From positions 372,001 to 436,000 of the forward strand of contig NZ_JBIBGL010000006.1 in assembly GCF_042956465.1 (NCBI RefSeq): DNA of 64,000 nucleotides, read 5' to 3'. Below, piece after piece: positions 17,085-25,634 of this stretch; the stretch's first letter is position 1; every line of letters begins with the position of its first letter. The DNA comes from Embleya sp042956465 (GTDB lineage: Bacteria > Actinomycetota > Actinomycetes > Streptomycetales > Streptomycetaceae). The notes beneath the pieces were generated by a model that had not been told where the DNA came from, made no database searches, and worked only from the letters and a program-made list of their open reading frames with translations. A program made the translations under genes and the position numbers.

Positions 17085-18916
17085 GGGCGGTCCTCGGGGA
17101 GGTGGGGGTGCAGCAGGACGTTGCCGTCGACGACAGTGGCGAACACGGGATTGCGGGCCTGGGCCTCGGGGGTGAGGTCGAGGGGGTTCGCGGCCAGGAC
17201 GGTGAGGTCGGCGAGGTACCCCGGGGCGATGCGGCCGAGTCGGTGCGAGGCGCCCGCGGCGTGGGCGGCGGCGAGCGTCATGCCCGCGTATGCCTCACGT
17301 GCCGTGAGCGCCTGCTGCGGCTGTACCGGCATGGTGCCCGGTTCGTCGACGGGGCGGCGCAGTTGGCAGTCGGCGAGCCCCACGCGCGGATCTCCCGGGC
17401 CGATGGGCCAGTCGGAGCCGAGTGCCACGACGGCGTGGTGGTCCACGAGGTCGCGGGTGCGCCAGCCGTGCGCGGCGCGGTCGGGTCCGATGCGCCGCGA
17501 CCAGTTGTCGGTGCCGTCGCCGCGGGTGTGTCGGGTGGCGTGCGCGGGTTGCAGGCTTGCCACGACGCCGAGTTCGGCAAAGCGGCCGAGGAGGTCGTCG
17601 GGGATGGACTCGACGTGTTCGATGCGATGCGGGGCTCGGGGGACCGGTCCGATCTCCTCGATGACGTCGAGCGCGAAGCGCACGGCCCGGTCGCCGATCG
17701 CGTGGGTGGCGGTGGGAATGCCGCGCTCGACGAAGAACCGCATCGCGGCGCGGTAGGCGTCCACGTCGCGCCACAGCGGTTCGCAGTTCTCGCCGTGCGT
17801 GTCCGGGCGTTCGAACCAGGCCGTGCCGTTGTCCGCGGTCCCGTCGAGCATGAACTTCACCCCCTCGACGTGCCAGCGCCGACCGCACAGGCCCTGGAGA
17901 TCGGCGACGTGCTGCCACGCGTCCGGGCCCGAGTCGGCCGCCACCAGGGGCGAGCAGCGGATGCGCACCGGCAACTCGCCGTGCTGTTCGAGGTGTCGGT
18001 AGACGGCCTCGGAGGGGTCGGCGAAGTCCAGGGCGTGCAGGCCGGTGAGGCCGCCGCGGGCCAGCCGTTCGAGTTCGCGCCGCACGTACCCGGCGGCGGT
18101 GGGCACGGGTACGTCGGGGTAGTGCGCGAACACCAGGTCCATTGCCTGGAGTTCGACCACGTATCCGGTGGGGCGGCCGTCCGGGTCGACCTCGATCGAG
18201 GAGGCGTCGGTGAAGGTCTCGTGGCCGGTGAGGCCGACGAGTTCCACGACGCGGGGGCTCACGACGAGCGCGTGTGCGTCGCGGGTCATCAGCGAGACGG
18301 CGCGTCCGGGGAAACGCTCCCCGAGCACGGCGCCGGTCGGCTCGCCGGGGAACGCGTTCACGTCGAGGTCGTATCCCGTGATCCACGCGTCCTCGGGGTG
18401 CGTGCCCGCGGCCGGCGCGAGGAGTCGGCATACCTCGTCGAGGGTGGCGGCGCCGGACAGGTCGACGCCGCTCCCGATCGAGATCGACCCCCAGACGGGG
18501 TGGGCGTGTACGTCGACCAGGCCCGGCAGGATGGTGGCCTCCGGGAACTCGTACACGCTCGTGGCGGGGCCGCGAAGCGGTGCGACGGTCGCGGCGTCGC
18601 CGACGGCGAGAATGCGGCCGTCGTGGATCGCGACCGCGTTCGAGGGGGACGACCCGGCGGTCGCATCCGTCGTGTGGCCCCGCGTGTCCCTGTCCGGGAG
18701 CGGGGCCGGGGCCGGGGGTGTGCCCGTCTTCGGATCGGTATCGGGGTGGAGGTGTTCGACGTGTCGGGCGAGCACAATGACGTCGGCGTGCACGGGGTGG
18801 TTCGCTTTCGGGGTCGGGACCGGTATGGGGGTGCTGATCGGGGCGTTCGCGGCCGGCCCGAGCCCGGCGGTGACGCGGATGGCTCGGGCGTCGCGTGCGG
18901 CGGGGGTGCGGGTCAT
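17081..18916 (-). CDS. Amidohydrolase, YtcJ-like (metal-dependent amidohydrolase family 3)
   Basis: The 611-aa metal-dependent hydrolase has the HAH motif at residues 137-139 (GLVDVHAHP), TATHAIGDRAV with the later metal His, HRIEHVES, and the GSDWPIGPGDP aspartate motif. This order is that of the YtcJ/LAF3 subgroup, which hydrolyses amides, carbamates or N-acyl substrates. About 40 low-complexity residues precede the domain, and a Pro-rich insertion lies at 55-90. ATG 18916 overlaps the TGA of the permease gene (ATGA) and its own TGA overlaps the GTG of the C45 gene, so all three are translationally coupled. It has no signal peptide, so it acts on the imported substrate. Confidence 0.88.
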   Translation of the reverse strand: MTRTPAARDARAIRVTAGLGPAANAPISTPIPVPTPKANHPVHADVIVLARHVEHLHPDTDPKTGTPPAPAPLPDRDTRGHTTDATAGSSPSNAVAIHDGRILAVGDAATVAPLRGPATSVYEFPEATILPGLVDVHAHPVWGSISIGSGVDLSGAATLDEVCRLLAPAAGTHPEDAWITGYDLDVNAFPGEPTGAVLGERFPGRAVSLMTRDAHALVVSPRVVELVGLTGHETFTDASSIEVDPDGRPTGYVVELQAMDLVFAHYPDVPVPTAAGYVRRELERLARGGLTGLHALDFADPSEAVYRHLEQHGELPVRIRCSPLVAADSGPDAWQHVADLQGLCGRRWHVEGVKFMLDGTADNGTAWFERPDTHGENCEPLWRDVDAYRAAMRFFVERGIPTATHAIGDRAVRFALDVIEEIGPVPRAPHRIEHVESIPDDLLGRFAELGVVASLQPAHATRHTRGDGTDNWSRRIGPDRAAHGWRTRDLVDHHAVVALGSDWPIGPGDPRVGLADCQLRRPVDEPGTMPVQPQQALTAREAYAGMTLAAAHAAGASHRLGRIAPGYLADLTVLAANPLDLTPEAQARNPVFATVVDGNVLLHPHLPEDRP

Positions 18917-20337
18917 GCGCGCGGGATCGATCGCATGACGCGGGCCACGCCCCAGTAGATCGCCGCGGCGGTGAGCATCCCGCCCGGGATGGCCAGGTCG
19001 AGGTCGCCCGTGACCGTGGCCAGGGGGCCGGTCCAAAAGCTCGTGGTCACGCACATCGCGGCGGTGAGGCCGCCGACGGTGATGGCGAGGACGCCGGCCA
19101 CGTGCACGCCGCCGCGGTACCCGAACGGGCCGTCGCGTCGTGCCGCGAGAAGGGCGGATCCGTCGTAGCGGTTGCGGCGCAGGAGCAGGTCGGTCACGGC
19201 CACCGCCATGGCCGGACCGGTGACGACCACCACGAGTTCGAGCATCGTGTTGACGCTCGTGAGGAAGTCGAAGACCAGGGTCGCGAAGAGCGTCATGGTC
19301 GTGCCCAGGACGCCGATGATGACGACGGCCGGGATCCGGGCGAGGCGGACGCCGACGGACTGGATGGAGAGACCGGCGCTGTAGGCGGTCATGCCGTTGT
19401 TCGCCATGGTGTTGGCGACGACCGCGATGACGAACAGGGGGATGAACCAGCCCGGGAGGATGCTCTCCAGGGCGCGTTGCGGGTCGCTCATGTCCAGGGT
19501 GGTGGCCGCGAGGACGCCGACGCTCGTGAAGACGACGCTGGGCAGGTATGCGCCCAGGGCCGTCCAGCCGGCGATCGCGAGGGGGTTGCTGTCGCGCGGG
19601 AGGTAGCGGGCCAGGTCCGGGCTGTTGCTGTAGGACAGGGGGGAGGAGGCGACGATGGTGAAGCCCGCGGTGAGGGTGGCGAACAGGGCGGTTCCGCGCA
19701 GCGGTTCGGCGGGGGCGTAGGACCAGTCGGTGTTGGCGAGCACGTAGCCGGTCACGACGACGAAGACCAGGGTGAGGAAGGCGCTGAGGGCGGCGTACAG
19801 GCGCACGATCGTGGCGTGGCCGAAGATCGCGATGAGCAGGGTGCCGCCGGCGATCGCGCAGACGATCACGGCCTCGACCGCGGCGTTGTCGGGGAGGCCG
19901 AGCCGCTTGGCGAGGCCGATGCCCGCGACGGAGGCGGCCGACCAGTTCAGGGCCAGGTAGGCGGATGCGATGAGCCATCCGGTGAGGACCAGGACGACCC
20001 GGTTGCCCAGCACGCCGTACATGGCGCGGGAGACGACCGATCCGCTCGTGCCGGCGGCCGGGCCGCTGACGGCGATGACGCCCGTACAGATCCACAGCAG
20101 ATTGCCGACCAGCGTGACCCCGATGGCCTGGGCCGGCGAGAGTCCCATCAGGATCAACGCCGCGCCCACGACGAAGCTCAGATAGCTGACGTTCGGGGCG
20201 GCCCAGATGGCGAAGAGTTCGCGCGGTCGCCCGTGGCGCTCGGCCTCGGGGACCTGGTCGATGCCCCGGGTCTCCGGGCGGCCCGCCTGGCCGCCGGCGT
20301 ATGTGTCGGGCGCCGGGGCGGGGAGTGCGTGGTTCAT
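18913..20337 (-). CDS. NCS1-family nucleobase/allantoin-type permease
   Basis: The 474-aa protein has about 12 hydrophobic helices and typical NCS1 segments: LFAIWAAPNVSYLSFVVGAAL, GLSPAQAIGVTLVGNLLW, SRAMYGVLGNRVVLVLTGWL and NSPDLARYLPRD. The family imports cytosine, purines, allantoin, hydantoins or thiamine precursors by cation symport. It leads a three-gene operon with an amidohydrolase and a C45 amidase, so an amide- or ureide-bearing substrate is plausible. The start codon faces two tandem ATTGG-N8-CCAAT boxes and a divergent TetR gene, giving a clear prediction of repression by that regulator. Confidence 0.88.
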   Translation of the reverse strand: MNHALPAPAPDTYAGGQAGRPETRGIDQVPEAERHGRPRELFAIWAAPNVSYLSFVVGAALILMGLSPAQAIGVTLVGNLLWICTGVIAVSGPAAGTSGSVVSRAMYGVLGNRVVLVLTGWLIASAYLALNWSAASVAGIGLAKRLGLPDNAAVEAVIVCAIAGGTLLIAIFGHATIVRLYAALSAFLTLVFVVVTGYVLANTDWSYAPAEPLRGTALFATLTAGFTIVASSPLSYSNSPDLARYLPRDSNPLAIAGWTALGAYLPSVVFTSVGVLAATTLDMSDPQRALESILPGWFIPLFVIAVVANTMANNGMTAYSAGLSIQSVGVRLARIPAVVIIGVLGTTMTLFATLVFDFLTSVNTMLELVVVVTGPAMAVAVTDLLLRRNRYDGSALLAARRDGPFGYRGGVHVAGVLAITVGGLTAAMCVTTSFWTGPLATVTGDLDLAIPGGMLTAAAIYWGVARVMRSIPRA

Positions 20338-20379
20338 ACGTCGAGACCTCTCGGGGTCACACCACTAGCAACCACTGCT

Positions 20380-20420
20380 ATTGGTCTCTTGGCCAATGGG
20401 GTATTGGCCACACATCCAAT
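20380..20420. promoter_or_regulatory. Two tandem TetR operators (ATTGG-N8-CCAAT)
   Basis: Copy 1 spans 20380-20397 and copy 2 spans 20403-20420. Both are ATTGG-N8-CCAAT, repeated at 23 bp. They lie between the divergent NCS1 permease (start 20337) and TetR (start 20433) genes, and the second copy overlaps the TAGGGT -10 box (20420-20425) of the TetR gene. This gives a mechanism for control of the permease operon and autoregulation. Confidence 0.75.
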
Positions 20421-20432
20421 AGGGTGGTCGGT

Positions 20433-21065
20433 ATGACGTCAAGCCCCCCGGTGCCGCGGGTTCGCAAGATGCCCGAGGAGCGCCGCGCCGAGATCGTGCA
20501 CACCGCCGCGCGGATCGCCCTCGAGGAGGGACTCGAACGCATCACGCTCCGACGCGTCGCCGACGAACTCGGTGTGCGCCCCGGACTCATCGGCCACTAT
20601 TTCCCGGCCGCCGACGACCTGGTGAGCGAGGCCTTCACCCACGCCGCGACCAAGGAACGCGGGTCGCTGCTCCCGGATGCGGAGGCCGGGCTCGCCCCCA
20701 TCGATCGACTCGCCCGCTTCCTGACGCGCCTGACCGACGGCGAGTACGTCGACCTCGGCCGGCTGTGGCTCAACGCACGCCACGTCAGCCGGTTCAAACC
20801 CGGCCTGCGCGCGGCGGTCCGAGGCCAGGAGGAACTCACCCGCGACGCCCTCACCGCGCTCGTCGACGAGGGCGTACGTGCGGGTGAGTTCACCACGGAC
20901 GATCCGCTCGCGGTCGCCCTGCACATCCTGGTCAACGTGGACGGCCTCGGCGCGTACAGCAACGACGACACCCCGTTCGACCACCCGGCCCTGCACGACA
21001 TGGCCATCGCAACGGCCGAGCGGCTGCTGCGGCTGCCGGGCGGCACGCTGCGCGCCCGGGCGTGA
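20433..21065 (+). CDS. TetR/AcrR regulator of the NCS1-amidohydrolase-C45 operon
   Basis: The 210-aa repressor has an N-terminal helix-turn-helix in RRAEIVHTAARIALEEGLERITLRRVADELGVRPGLIGHYFPAADDLV (about residues 15-60), similar to the BetI/AcrR type, and an all-alpha C-terminal ligand domain. ATG 20433 is chosen over upstream in-frame codons, which lie inside the operators. TAGGGT stands 7 nt before it and there is no Shine-Dalgarno, so the mRNA is probably leaderless. The two palindromic sites in front of it are shared with the divergent permease operon, so an inducer derived from the transported compound is the natural expectation. Confidence 0.88.
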   Translation: MTSSPPVPRVRKMPEERRAEIVHTAARIALEEGLERITLRRVADELGVRPGLIGHYFPAADDLVSEAFTHAATKERGSLLPDAEAGLAPIDRLARFLTRLTDGEYVDLGRLWLNARHVSRFKPGLRAAVRGQEELTRDALTALVDEGVRAGEFTTDDPLAVALHILVNVDGLGAYSNDDTPFDHPALHDMAIATAERLLRLPGGTLRARA

Positions 21066-21609
21066 GGTCACGCGCCGGCGACGCGCCGGCGTCCGACGCC
21101 CGGCCGGGCGGGCGACGCATGGGGAGGCGGGGGCGGCGGCGGGAGTGCGTGGGCGACGGCAGGTGGTCGGCGTGCGGGTGGGGTGCGCGCGAGCGGTCCG
21201 GCGGTGTGTGGGGGAGCGGGGGTGCTCGGGTGCGGGGCGCATGTGGGCGCAGGTTTGCCCGCGTCGCGTCCTTGGGCGGTTCGCCGGGTCATATCGCGTG
21301 CAGGCCGCGGTAGTTGGGGTGTTGCGCGGCGGCTCGTGTCGGTGCGGTTGCGTGGGCGTATGGACGGCTCGCCGGTCTCGGTTGGGCATGGGTCGGGCGT
21401 CATGATGTCAGGGGTTCGGCGGCGCGGGCGTCGATCCTCCGGCCGACCGTGGCCCTCGATCGCAGGTGCCGGTCGCCGGCGATGCCCCGGTACCGAAGTC
21501 CTGCTCCCGGCGGGGGATGTGCGATGCGCTTCGGTCTGCGGCCCGGTACCCGAGTCCCTCGTGCCCGAGGATGAGGTCGGTCGCGTTTCGGGTTCGTAGC
21601 CTCCCTGGC
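21066..21609. other. Intergenic region, 544 nt
   Basis: The region is G-rich on the plus strand between about 21120 and 21240. No ORF with a usable RBS or recognisable product was seen on either strand, and there is no strong hairpin. It must contain the promoter of the secreted hydrolase gene at 21610. Confidence 0.4.
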
Positions 21610-23211
21610 ATGCGATCACAGGAACAATCTCGCGTTCGACGTGATTCCACGAACTTCCTTGCCGCGCAGGGTATTCGGTCGAGATTCGGAAGGTTGCGCA
21701 GGCGTCGGCTCGCCCCGCTGCTCGCCGTTGCCGTCATCGCCGGCCTCACGCCCACCCTCGCCGCCGGAACCGCGGGCGCGGCCCCGGTCCCGGCCGACGA
21801 GTCGGGGGACCTCGGTGCCTACGCGCGACAACACCCGAACTGGCAGCGCTGCGGCGCGGATACGCCCGCCTCCTTCGAGTGCGCCACCGTCCGGGTGCCG
21901 CTGGACTACCGCAATCCGACCGGTCGCGCCATCGACGTGGCGATCTCCCGGATCAAGGCGGCGAATCCGGCCGAGCGACACGGTGTCCTGCTGCTCAACC
22001 CCGGCGGTCCCGGCGGCCCCGGGCTCGGCCTGCCCTGGGAGATGGACGCCACCCTGCCGCAACCGGTGAAGGACCGCTACGACCGCATCGGCTTCGACCC
22101 GCGCGGCATCGGCCGCAGCACTCCCGTCCGGTGCGGCCTCACCCACGAGGAGGGGACCCTTTTCCGCCCCTACCGCACGTTCGACTCGAACGTCGCTTGG
22201 GCCCGCACGGTTGCGGACAAGTGCCGTGCGCGCGCGGGTGATCTGCTTCCGTACATCACCACCCGCAACACGGCCCGGGACATGGACGTGATCCGGACGG
22301 TGCTGGGTGAGCGGAGGATCTCCTACCTGGGCGTGTCCTACGGCACCGCCCTCGGCGCGGTCTACACACAACTGTTTCCCTCCCGTGCCGACCGCTTCGT
22401 GCTCGACAGCGCGGTCGACCCCGACCGGATGTGGCGCGAGATGTTCCGCCTCTGGGGCTCGGAAGGCGAGGCCAATTTCCGGCGGTGGGCGCAGTGGACC
22501 GCGGAACGCTCGGACACGTATCACCTCGGCGACACCCCGGCCCGGGTCACCGCGACCTTCCGGGACCTGGTCGCCCGTGCGGACCGTGAGCCGATCGTCG
22601 TCGGCACCACCCCCCTGGACGGCGTACGGATCCGGGAGAACTACCGGCCCATGTTCGCCACCGTCGCCGAGGCGGCGAAGTGGGTGGCGATCCTGAAGCA
22701 GGCCGCGGCCGGTGAGCCGACCCCCGAACTGCCCGGGACGTCCGTGGACGAGCCCGACATATCGGGGACGTGGTCGGTGCTCTGCGGCGACACCCGGTGG
22801 CCGAGCGACCCCTGGCGGTACCGGGTGGAATCCGCACTCGACACGATCCGCTACCCGCTCTACGGCGACCACGCGTCGGGCATCACGCCCTGCGCGTTCT
22901 GGAACGCACCCCGCGAGCCGCTCACCGTCGTGGACAACCGGGTGCCCACGCTCATCGTGCAGAACGAATGGGACTCGCAGACCCCGCTCGTCGCGGCCCG
23001 GTCGATGCACCGCGCGCTCGAGGGCTCGCGCATGATCACCGTCGACGGGGGCGAGGGTCACGGCGTGTACACCTACTCCGGCAATCGGTGTGCCGACGAG
23101 GCGACCACCGCCTACCTGGTCACCGGCCGGCTCCCGGCCCGCGACGTGACCTGCCAGGCCGGGCCCGACGACCGGCGGGTGGCCTCGGTGTCCCCGGCGC
23201 AGCCGCGCTGA
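21610..23211 (+). CDS. Secreted alpha/beta hydrolase, tripeptidyl aminopeptidase (SlpD/SlpE/TAP-like)
   Basis: The 533-aa exported hydrolase has a basic n-region with a run of Arg (residues 24-33), a hydrophobic stretch (35-55) and an AXA site near 57, forming a long Sec-type signal. The oxyanion segment NPGGPGGPG lies at 130-138, the nucleophile elbow GVSYGTALG puts Ser at 243, the Asp is in the VPTLIVQNEWDSQTP strand, and the His is in DGGEGHGVYTY. The C-terminal TAP-like domain with Cys pairs is typical of streptomycete Tap/Slp proteins, which remove tripeptides from secreted protein N-termini. ATG 21610 is selected because it gives the signal peptide. It appears monocistronic, with a weak hairpin after it. 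Confidence 0.9.
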   Translation: MRSQEQSRVRRDSTNFLAAQGIRSRFGRLRRRRLAPLLAVAVIAGLTPTLAAGTAGAAPVPADESGDLGAYARQHPNWQRCGADTPASFECATVRVPLDYRNPTGRAIDVAISRIKAANPAERHGVLLLNPGGPGGPGLGLPWEMDATLPQPVKDRYDRIGFDPRGIGRSTPVRCGLTHEEGTLFRPYRTFDSNVAWARTVADKCRARAGDLLPYITTRNTARDMDVIRTVLGERRISYLGVSYGTALGAVYTQLFPSRADRFVLDSAVDPDRMWREMFRLWGSEGEANFRRWAQWTAERSDTYHLGDTPARVTATFRDLVARADREPIVVGTTPLDGVRIRENYRPMFATVAEAAKWVAILKQAAAGEPTPELPGTSVDEPDISGTWSVLCGDTRWPSDPWRYRVESALDTIRYPLYGDHASGITPCAFWNAPREPLTVVDNRVPTLIVQNEWDSQTPLVAARSMHRALEGSRMITVDGGEGHGVYTYSGNRCADEATTAYLVTGRLPARDVTCQAGPDDRRVASVSPAQPR

Positions 23212-23229
23212 GCACCGGCAGAACCCGGG

Positions 23230-23263
23230 CGGGTGGGTGGTGGCCGTACGCGCCGCCCACCCG
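23230..23263 (+). terminator. Weak hairpin after the secreted hydrolase gene
   Basis: 8-bp arms CGGGTGGG (23230-23237) and CCCACCCG (23256-23263) with an 18-nt loop, beginning 18 nt after the stop. Confidence 0.35.
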
Positions 23264-23295
23264 GCCGGCCTGCGGAGCGGCAGTAGCCTGAATAC

Positions 23296-24645
23296 ATGAC
23301 GAAAGGTGCATTTCGTTACGAGCTTTTGCCGTCGAGGGCGGCCGTACTCGGGTTGACGCTGGTGTTGGCGATCCTGGCCTTCGCGTCGGCGCCCGCGCAC
23401 TCGGCCTCCGGCGGCGGCATCGGGACGATCGCGGCCTCGCTGCGGGACGATCCGGTGTACACCGTTCCGGCAGCCGCGGACGTGCTGCCCGGTGATACCG
23501 CCGATGCGTTGCGGGCCAGGATCCGGTCGTCCGGCAAGCCGGTCTTCGTGGTCGCCGTACCGGCCGACTCGCCGCTCGCGACGGCCGGTTCGCCCGCGGC
23601 GGTACTGTCCGGCCTGCGCGAGCAGGTGGGCCGACCGGGGGTGTACGCGGTCGCGGTGGGCCGTACCTTCGATGCCGCGGCCGATGCGTCGGTGATGTCC
23701 CGGGCGCGACTCGCCACGCTCAAGAGCGACGTGCTCGCCGCGCACCAGGGCGACGGGCCGGGTCTGCTCACCGCCTTCGTGGACGGGGCCGTGGCCGACG
23801 CGCGGCAGGGATCGGCACCCGCAGGCGACCGCGGCGGCTCGTCGTGGGTCGGCCTCACCGTGGTCGCGGTCGTGATCGCAGCCGGGGTCGGCGGCCTCCT
23901 GCTGGTGCGCAGGCGCAGCCGTACCCGCCGGGCGGCCCGGGCCCGGGAGGAATTGGAGCAGGTGCGGCCCGTGGTGGACGAGGACATCACCGCATACGGC
24001 GAGACGCTCGAACGGGCCGCCTTCGACCCGGGTGCGGCCGACTCCGACGACGGCATGCGCGCGGAATGGACGAACGCCCTCGACGCCTACGAGCGGGCGA
24101 AGTCGGCCATGGCGGCGGCCCGCGAACCCGCGGACGTGCGTGCGGTCAGCGAGGCACTGGACGACGGGCGATTCGCCCTCGCGACCCTGGAGGCCCGGCG
24201 TCGGGGTACGCCGCTCCCGCAACGCCGACCGCCGTGCTTCTTCGATCCGCGGCACGGCCCGTCCGTGCGGGACATGCGCTGGGCGCCGGCGGACGGCGCC
24301 GAGCGGGACGTACCGGTCTGCGCGGCCGACGCCGCGCGCCTGGACGACGGCCTCGACCCGGCGATCCGCGAGGTGGACGCCCCCGGTGGGCGCCGGCCCT
24401 ATTGGGAGGCCGGCCCCGCCTACGGGCCGTGGGCGGCCGGTTGGTACGGCGGCATGCTGCTGCCCGGCCTGCTGATCGGGACCACCCTCGGCGCGTCCAT
24501 GAACATGGGCTACGCCGCGGGCGCGGACGGGATGGGTGACGGCGGCTTCGGTGGCTTCGGCGGCGGTGACGGCGGCGGCGGCTTCGGCGGGTGGGGCGGC
24601 GACGGCGGTGGTGGCTGGGGCGGTGACGGCGGCGGCTCGTTCTGA
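23296..24645 (+). CDS. Membrane protein with exported N-terminal domain and Gly-rich tail
   Basis: The 449-aa protein has a signal or anchor at residues 14-37 (VLGLTLVLAILAFASAPAHS) and an extracytoplasmic alpha/beta domain (about 40-170; VFVVAVPADSPLA and VYAVAVGRTFDA strands) that vaguely recalls TPM-type domains. A transmembrane helix lies near 183-202, then a cytoplasmic helical region with a putative coiled coil (ARAREELEQVRPVVDEDITAYGE). A second hydrophobic patch (WYGGMLLPGLLIGTTLGASMN) precedes a tail of about 55 residues made of GGFGG/GGGDGG repeats. Proteins of this layout are conserved and uncharacterised in streptomycetes. It is probably monocistronic. Function is not assigned. 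Confidence 0.7.
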   Translation: MTKGAFRYELLPSRAAVLGLTLVLAILAFASAPAHSASGGGIGTIAASLRDDPVYTVPAAADVLPGDTADALRARIRSSGKPVFVVAVPADSPLATAGSPAAVLSGLREQVGRPGVYAVAVGRTFDAAADASVMSRARLATLKSDVLAAHQGDGPGLLTAFVDGAVADARQGSAPAGDRGGSSWVGLTVVAVVIAAGVGGLLLVRRRSRTRRAARAREELEQVRPVVDEDITAYGETLERAAFDPGAADSDDGMRAEWTNALDAYERAKSAMAAAREPADVRAVSEALDDGRFALATLEARRRGTPLPQRRPPCFFDPRHGPSVRDMRWAPADGAERDVPVCAADAARLDDGLDPAIREVDAPGGRRPYWEAGPAYGPWAAGWYGGMLLPGLLIGTTLGASMNMGYAAGADGMGDGGFGGFGGGDGGGGFGGWGGDGGGGWGGDGGGSF

Positions 24646-24779
24646 GCCCGTAGCCTGCCGTGCCACGGATCGACGCACCCTCGGCAGCGTCGGGCCGGGT
24701 CGCGCCCGGCGGGCGGTTGTCGAGCTGCGGGGGACGACATCGGGGCGGAGGGTCGGCCGGTCGGAAGCCGATCCGGCCG

Positions 24780-25150
24780 ACCCTTGATGCGTTCGACGTC
24801 GGCCTCGGCGCCGGCCGCCTCGTCCCGGACGTTGCGCACCACGTCGGGAGCGGCCGTGGTCGGGAAGCCCGAAGAGGTGGCCCGGCCGGTCGCCGAAGGC
24901 GTGCCCGAGGCGGCTGAACGGGAGAGGCGCGGCCGGCGGCACCGCGAGCACGACGACCCGGCCCCCCGACCTCGCGCGCGACGTCGAAGGTGGTGCCCGT
25001 GGCGGCCAGACCCCGCGTGTCGACGAGGGCCCGGGGCGCGCCCATCCCGGCTGCCATCGGGCGTGCCCGTCCCGGCTGCCACCGCCGGGTGGTCGCCTTC
25101 GACCACGGTCGGATTCGGCAGTGCCCACCCCCGCGCCGGTGGGCACTGCC
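24780..25150 (-). pseudogene. Possible decayed gene with frameshifts
   Basis: Reading the minus strand downward, three protein-like stretches follow one another in different frames: APRALVDTRGLAATGTTF (25032 to about 24962), VVVLAVPPAAPLPFSRLG and onward (about 24962-24856), and DVVRNVRDEAAGAEADVERI (about 24848-24782). Their even amino-acid composition differs from ordinary GC-rich shadow frames, and their order suggests one protein interrupted by at least two frameshifts. I do not recognise the family. The rest of 24646-25634 shows only traces of similar decayed coding on the minus strand and no intact gene. Confidence 0.3.
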
Positions 25151-25634
25151 CGGTTGCCGACCCCGGGCGATCCCGCCGGTCCAGGGCGAACCCGCCCGGC
25201 TGGTCGATCTCGCCCGAGTGTCGTGCCCGAGCACGGTGGTCACCGGATCGCGCCGGCTGCCGGATGCTCGCGCGCCGGCTCGCCGAGGCGTGCGGCGATC
25301 GCGTGGGAAGGGTCGAAGTCGGTACGCGCCCGCCGCGGCGGATCGATCGCGGGCGTGACCTCGGGTACGGACGAGTGCCCGTCGGTGGAGGACAGGTCGT
25401 GCTTCTCGCACCGGGTCGCGGCCGGCGGCACCCCGTCCGGCTGCTCGGCCGTGAACGTCGACCGCAGGAGTCGGGCACATCGGTGGAATCGGGCGGATCG
25501 GTGGAGCGGGGAGCGGGGAAGGGCGCCACGGCCGAGTCCCGGTGGCACGCGGCTGTTCGGGCGGCCGGCGGCGGGTGTGCTCCGGGGCTTCCGCTTTTCC
25601 CCCTGACGGTGGGTCAGGCAGGCGCATAGGATCC

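Noticed and set aside
20357..20400. GTCACA near the NCS1 promoter as another ECF41 site
   Set aside because: There is no CGTC at the required 16-nt spacing.
24784..25629. A plus-strand Arg/Gly/Pro-rich frame before the helical-repeat gene
   Set aside because: There is no RBS, no domain and a highly biased composition; the minus strand there shows better but broken coding traces.
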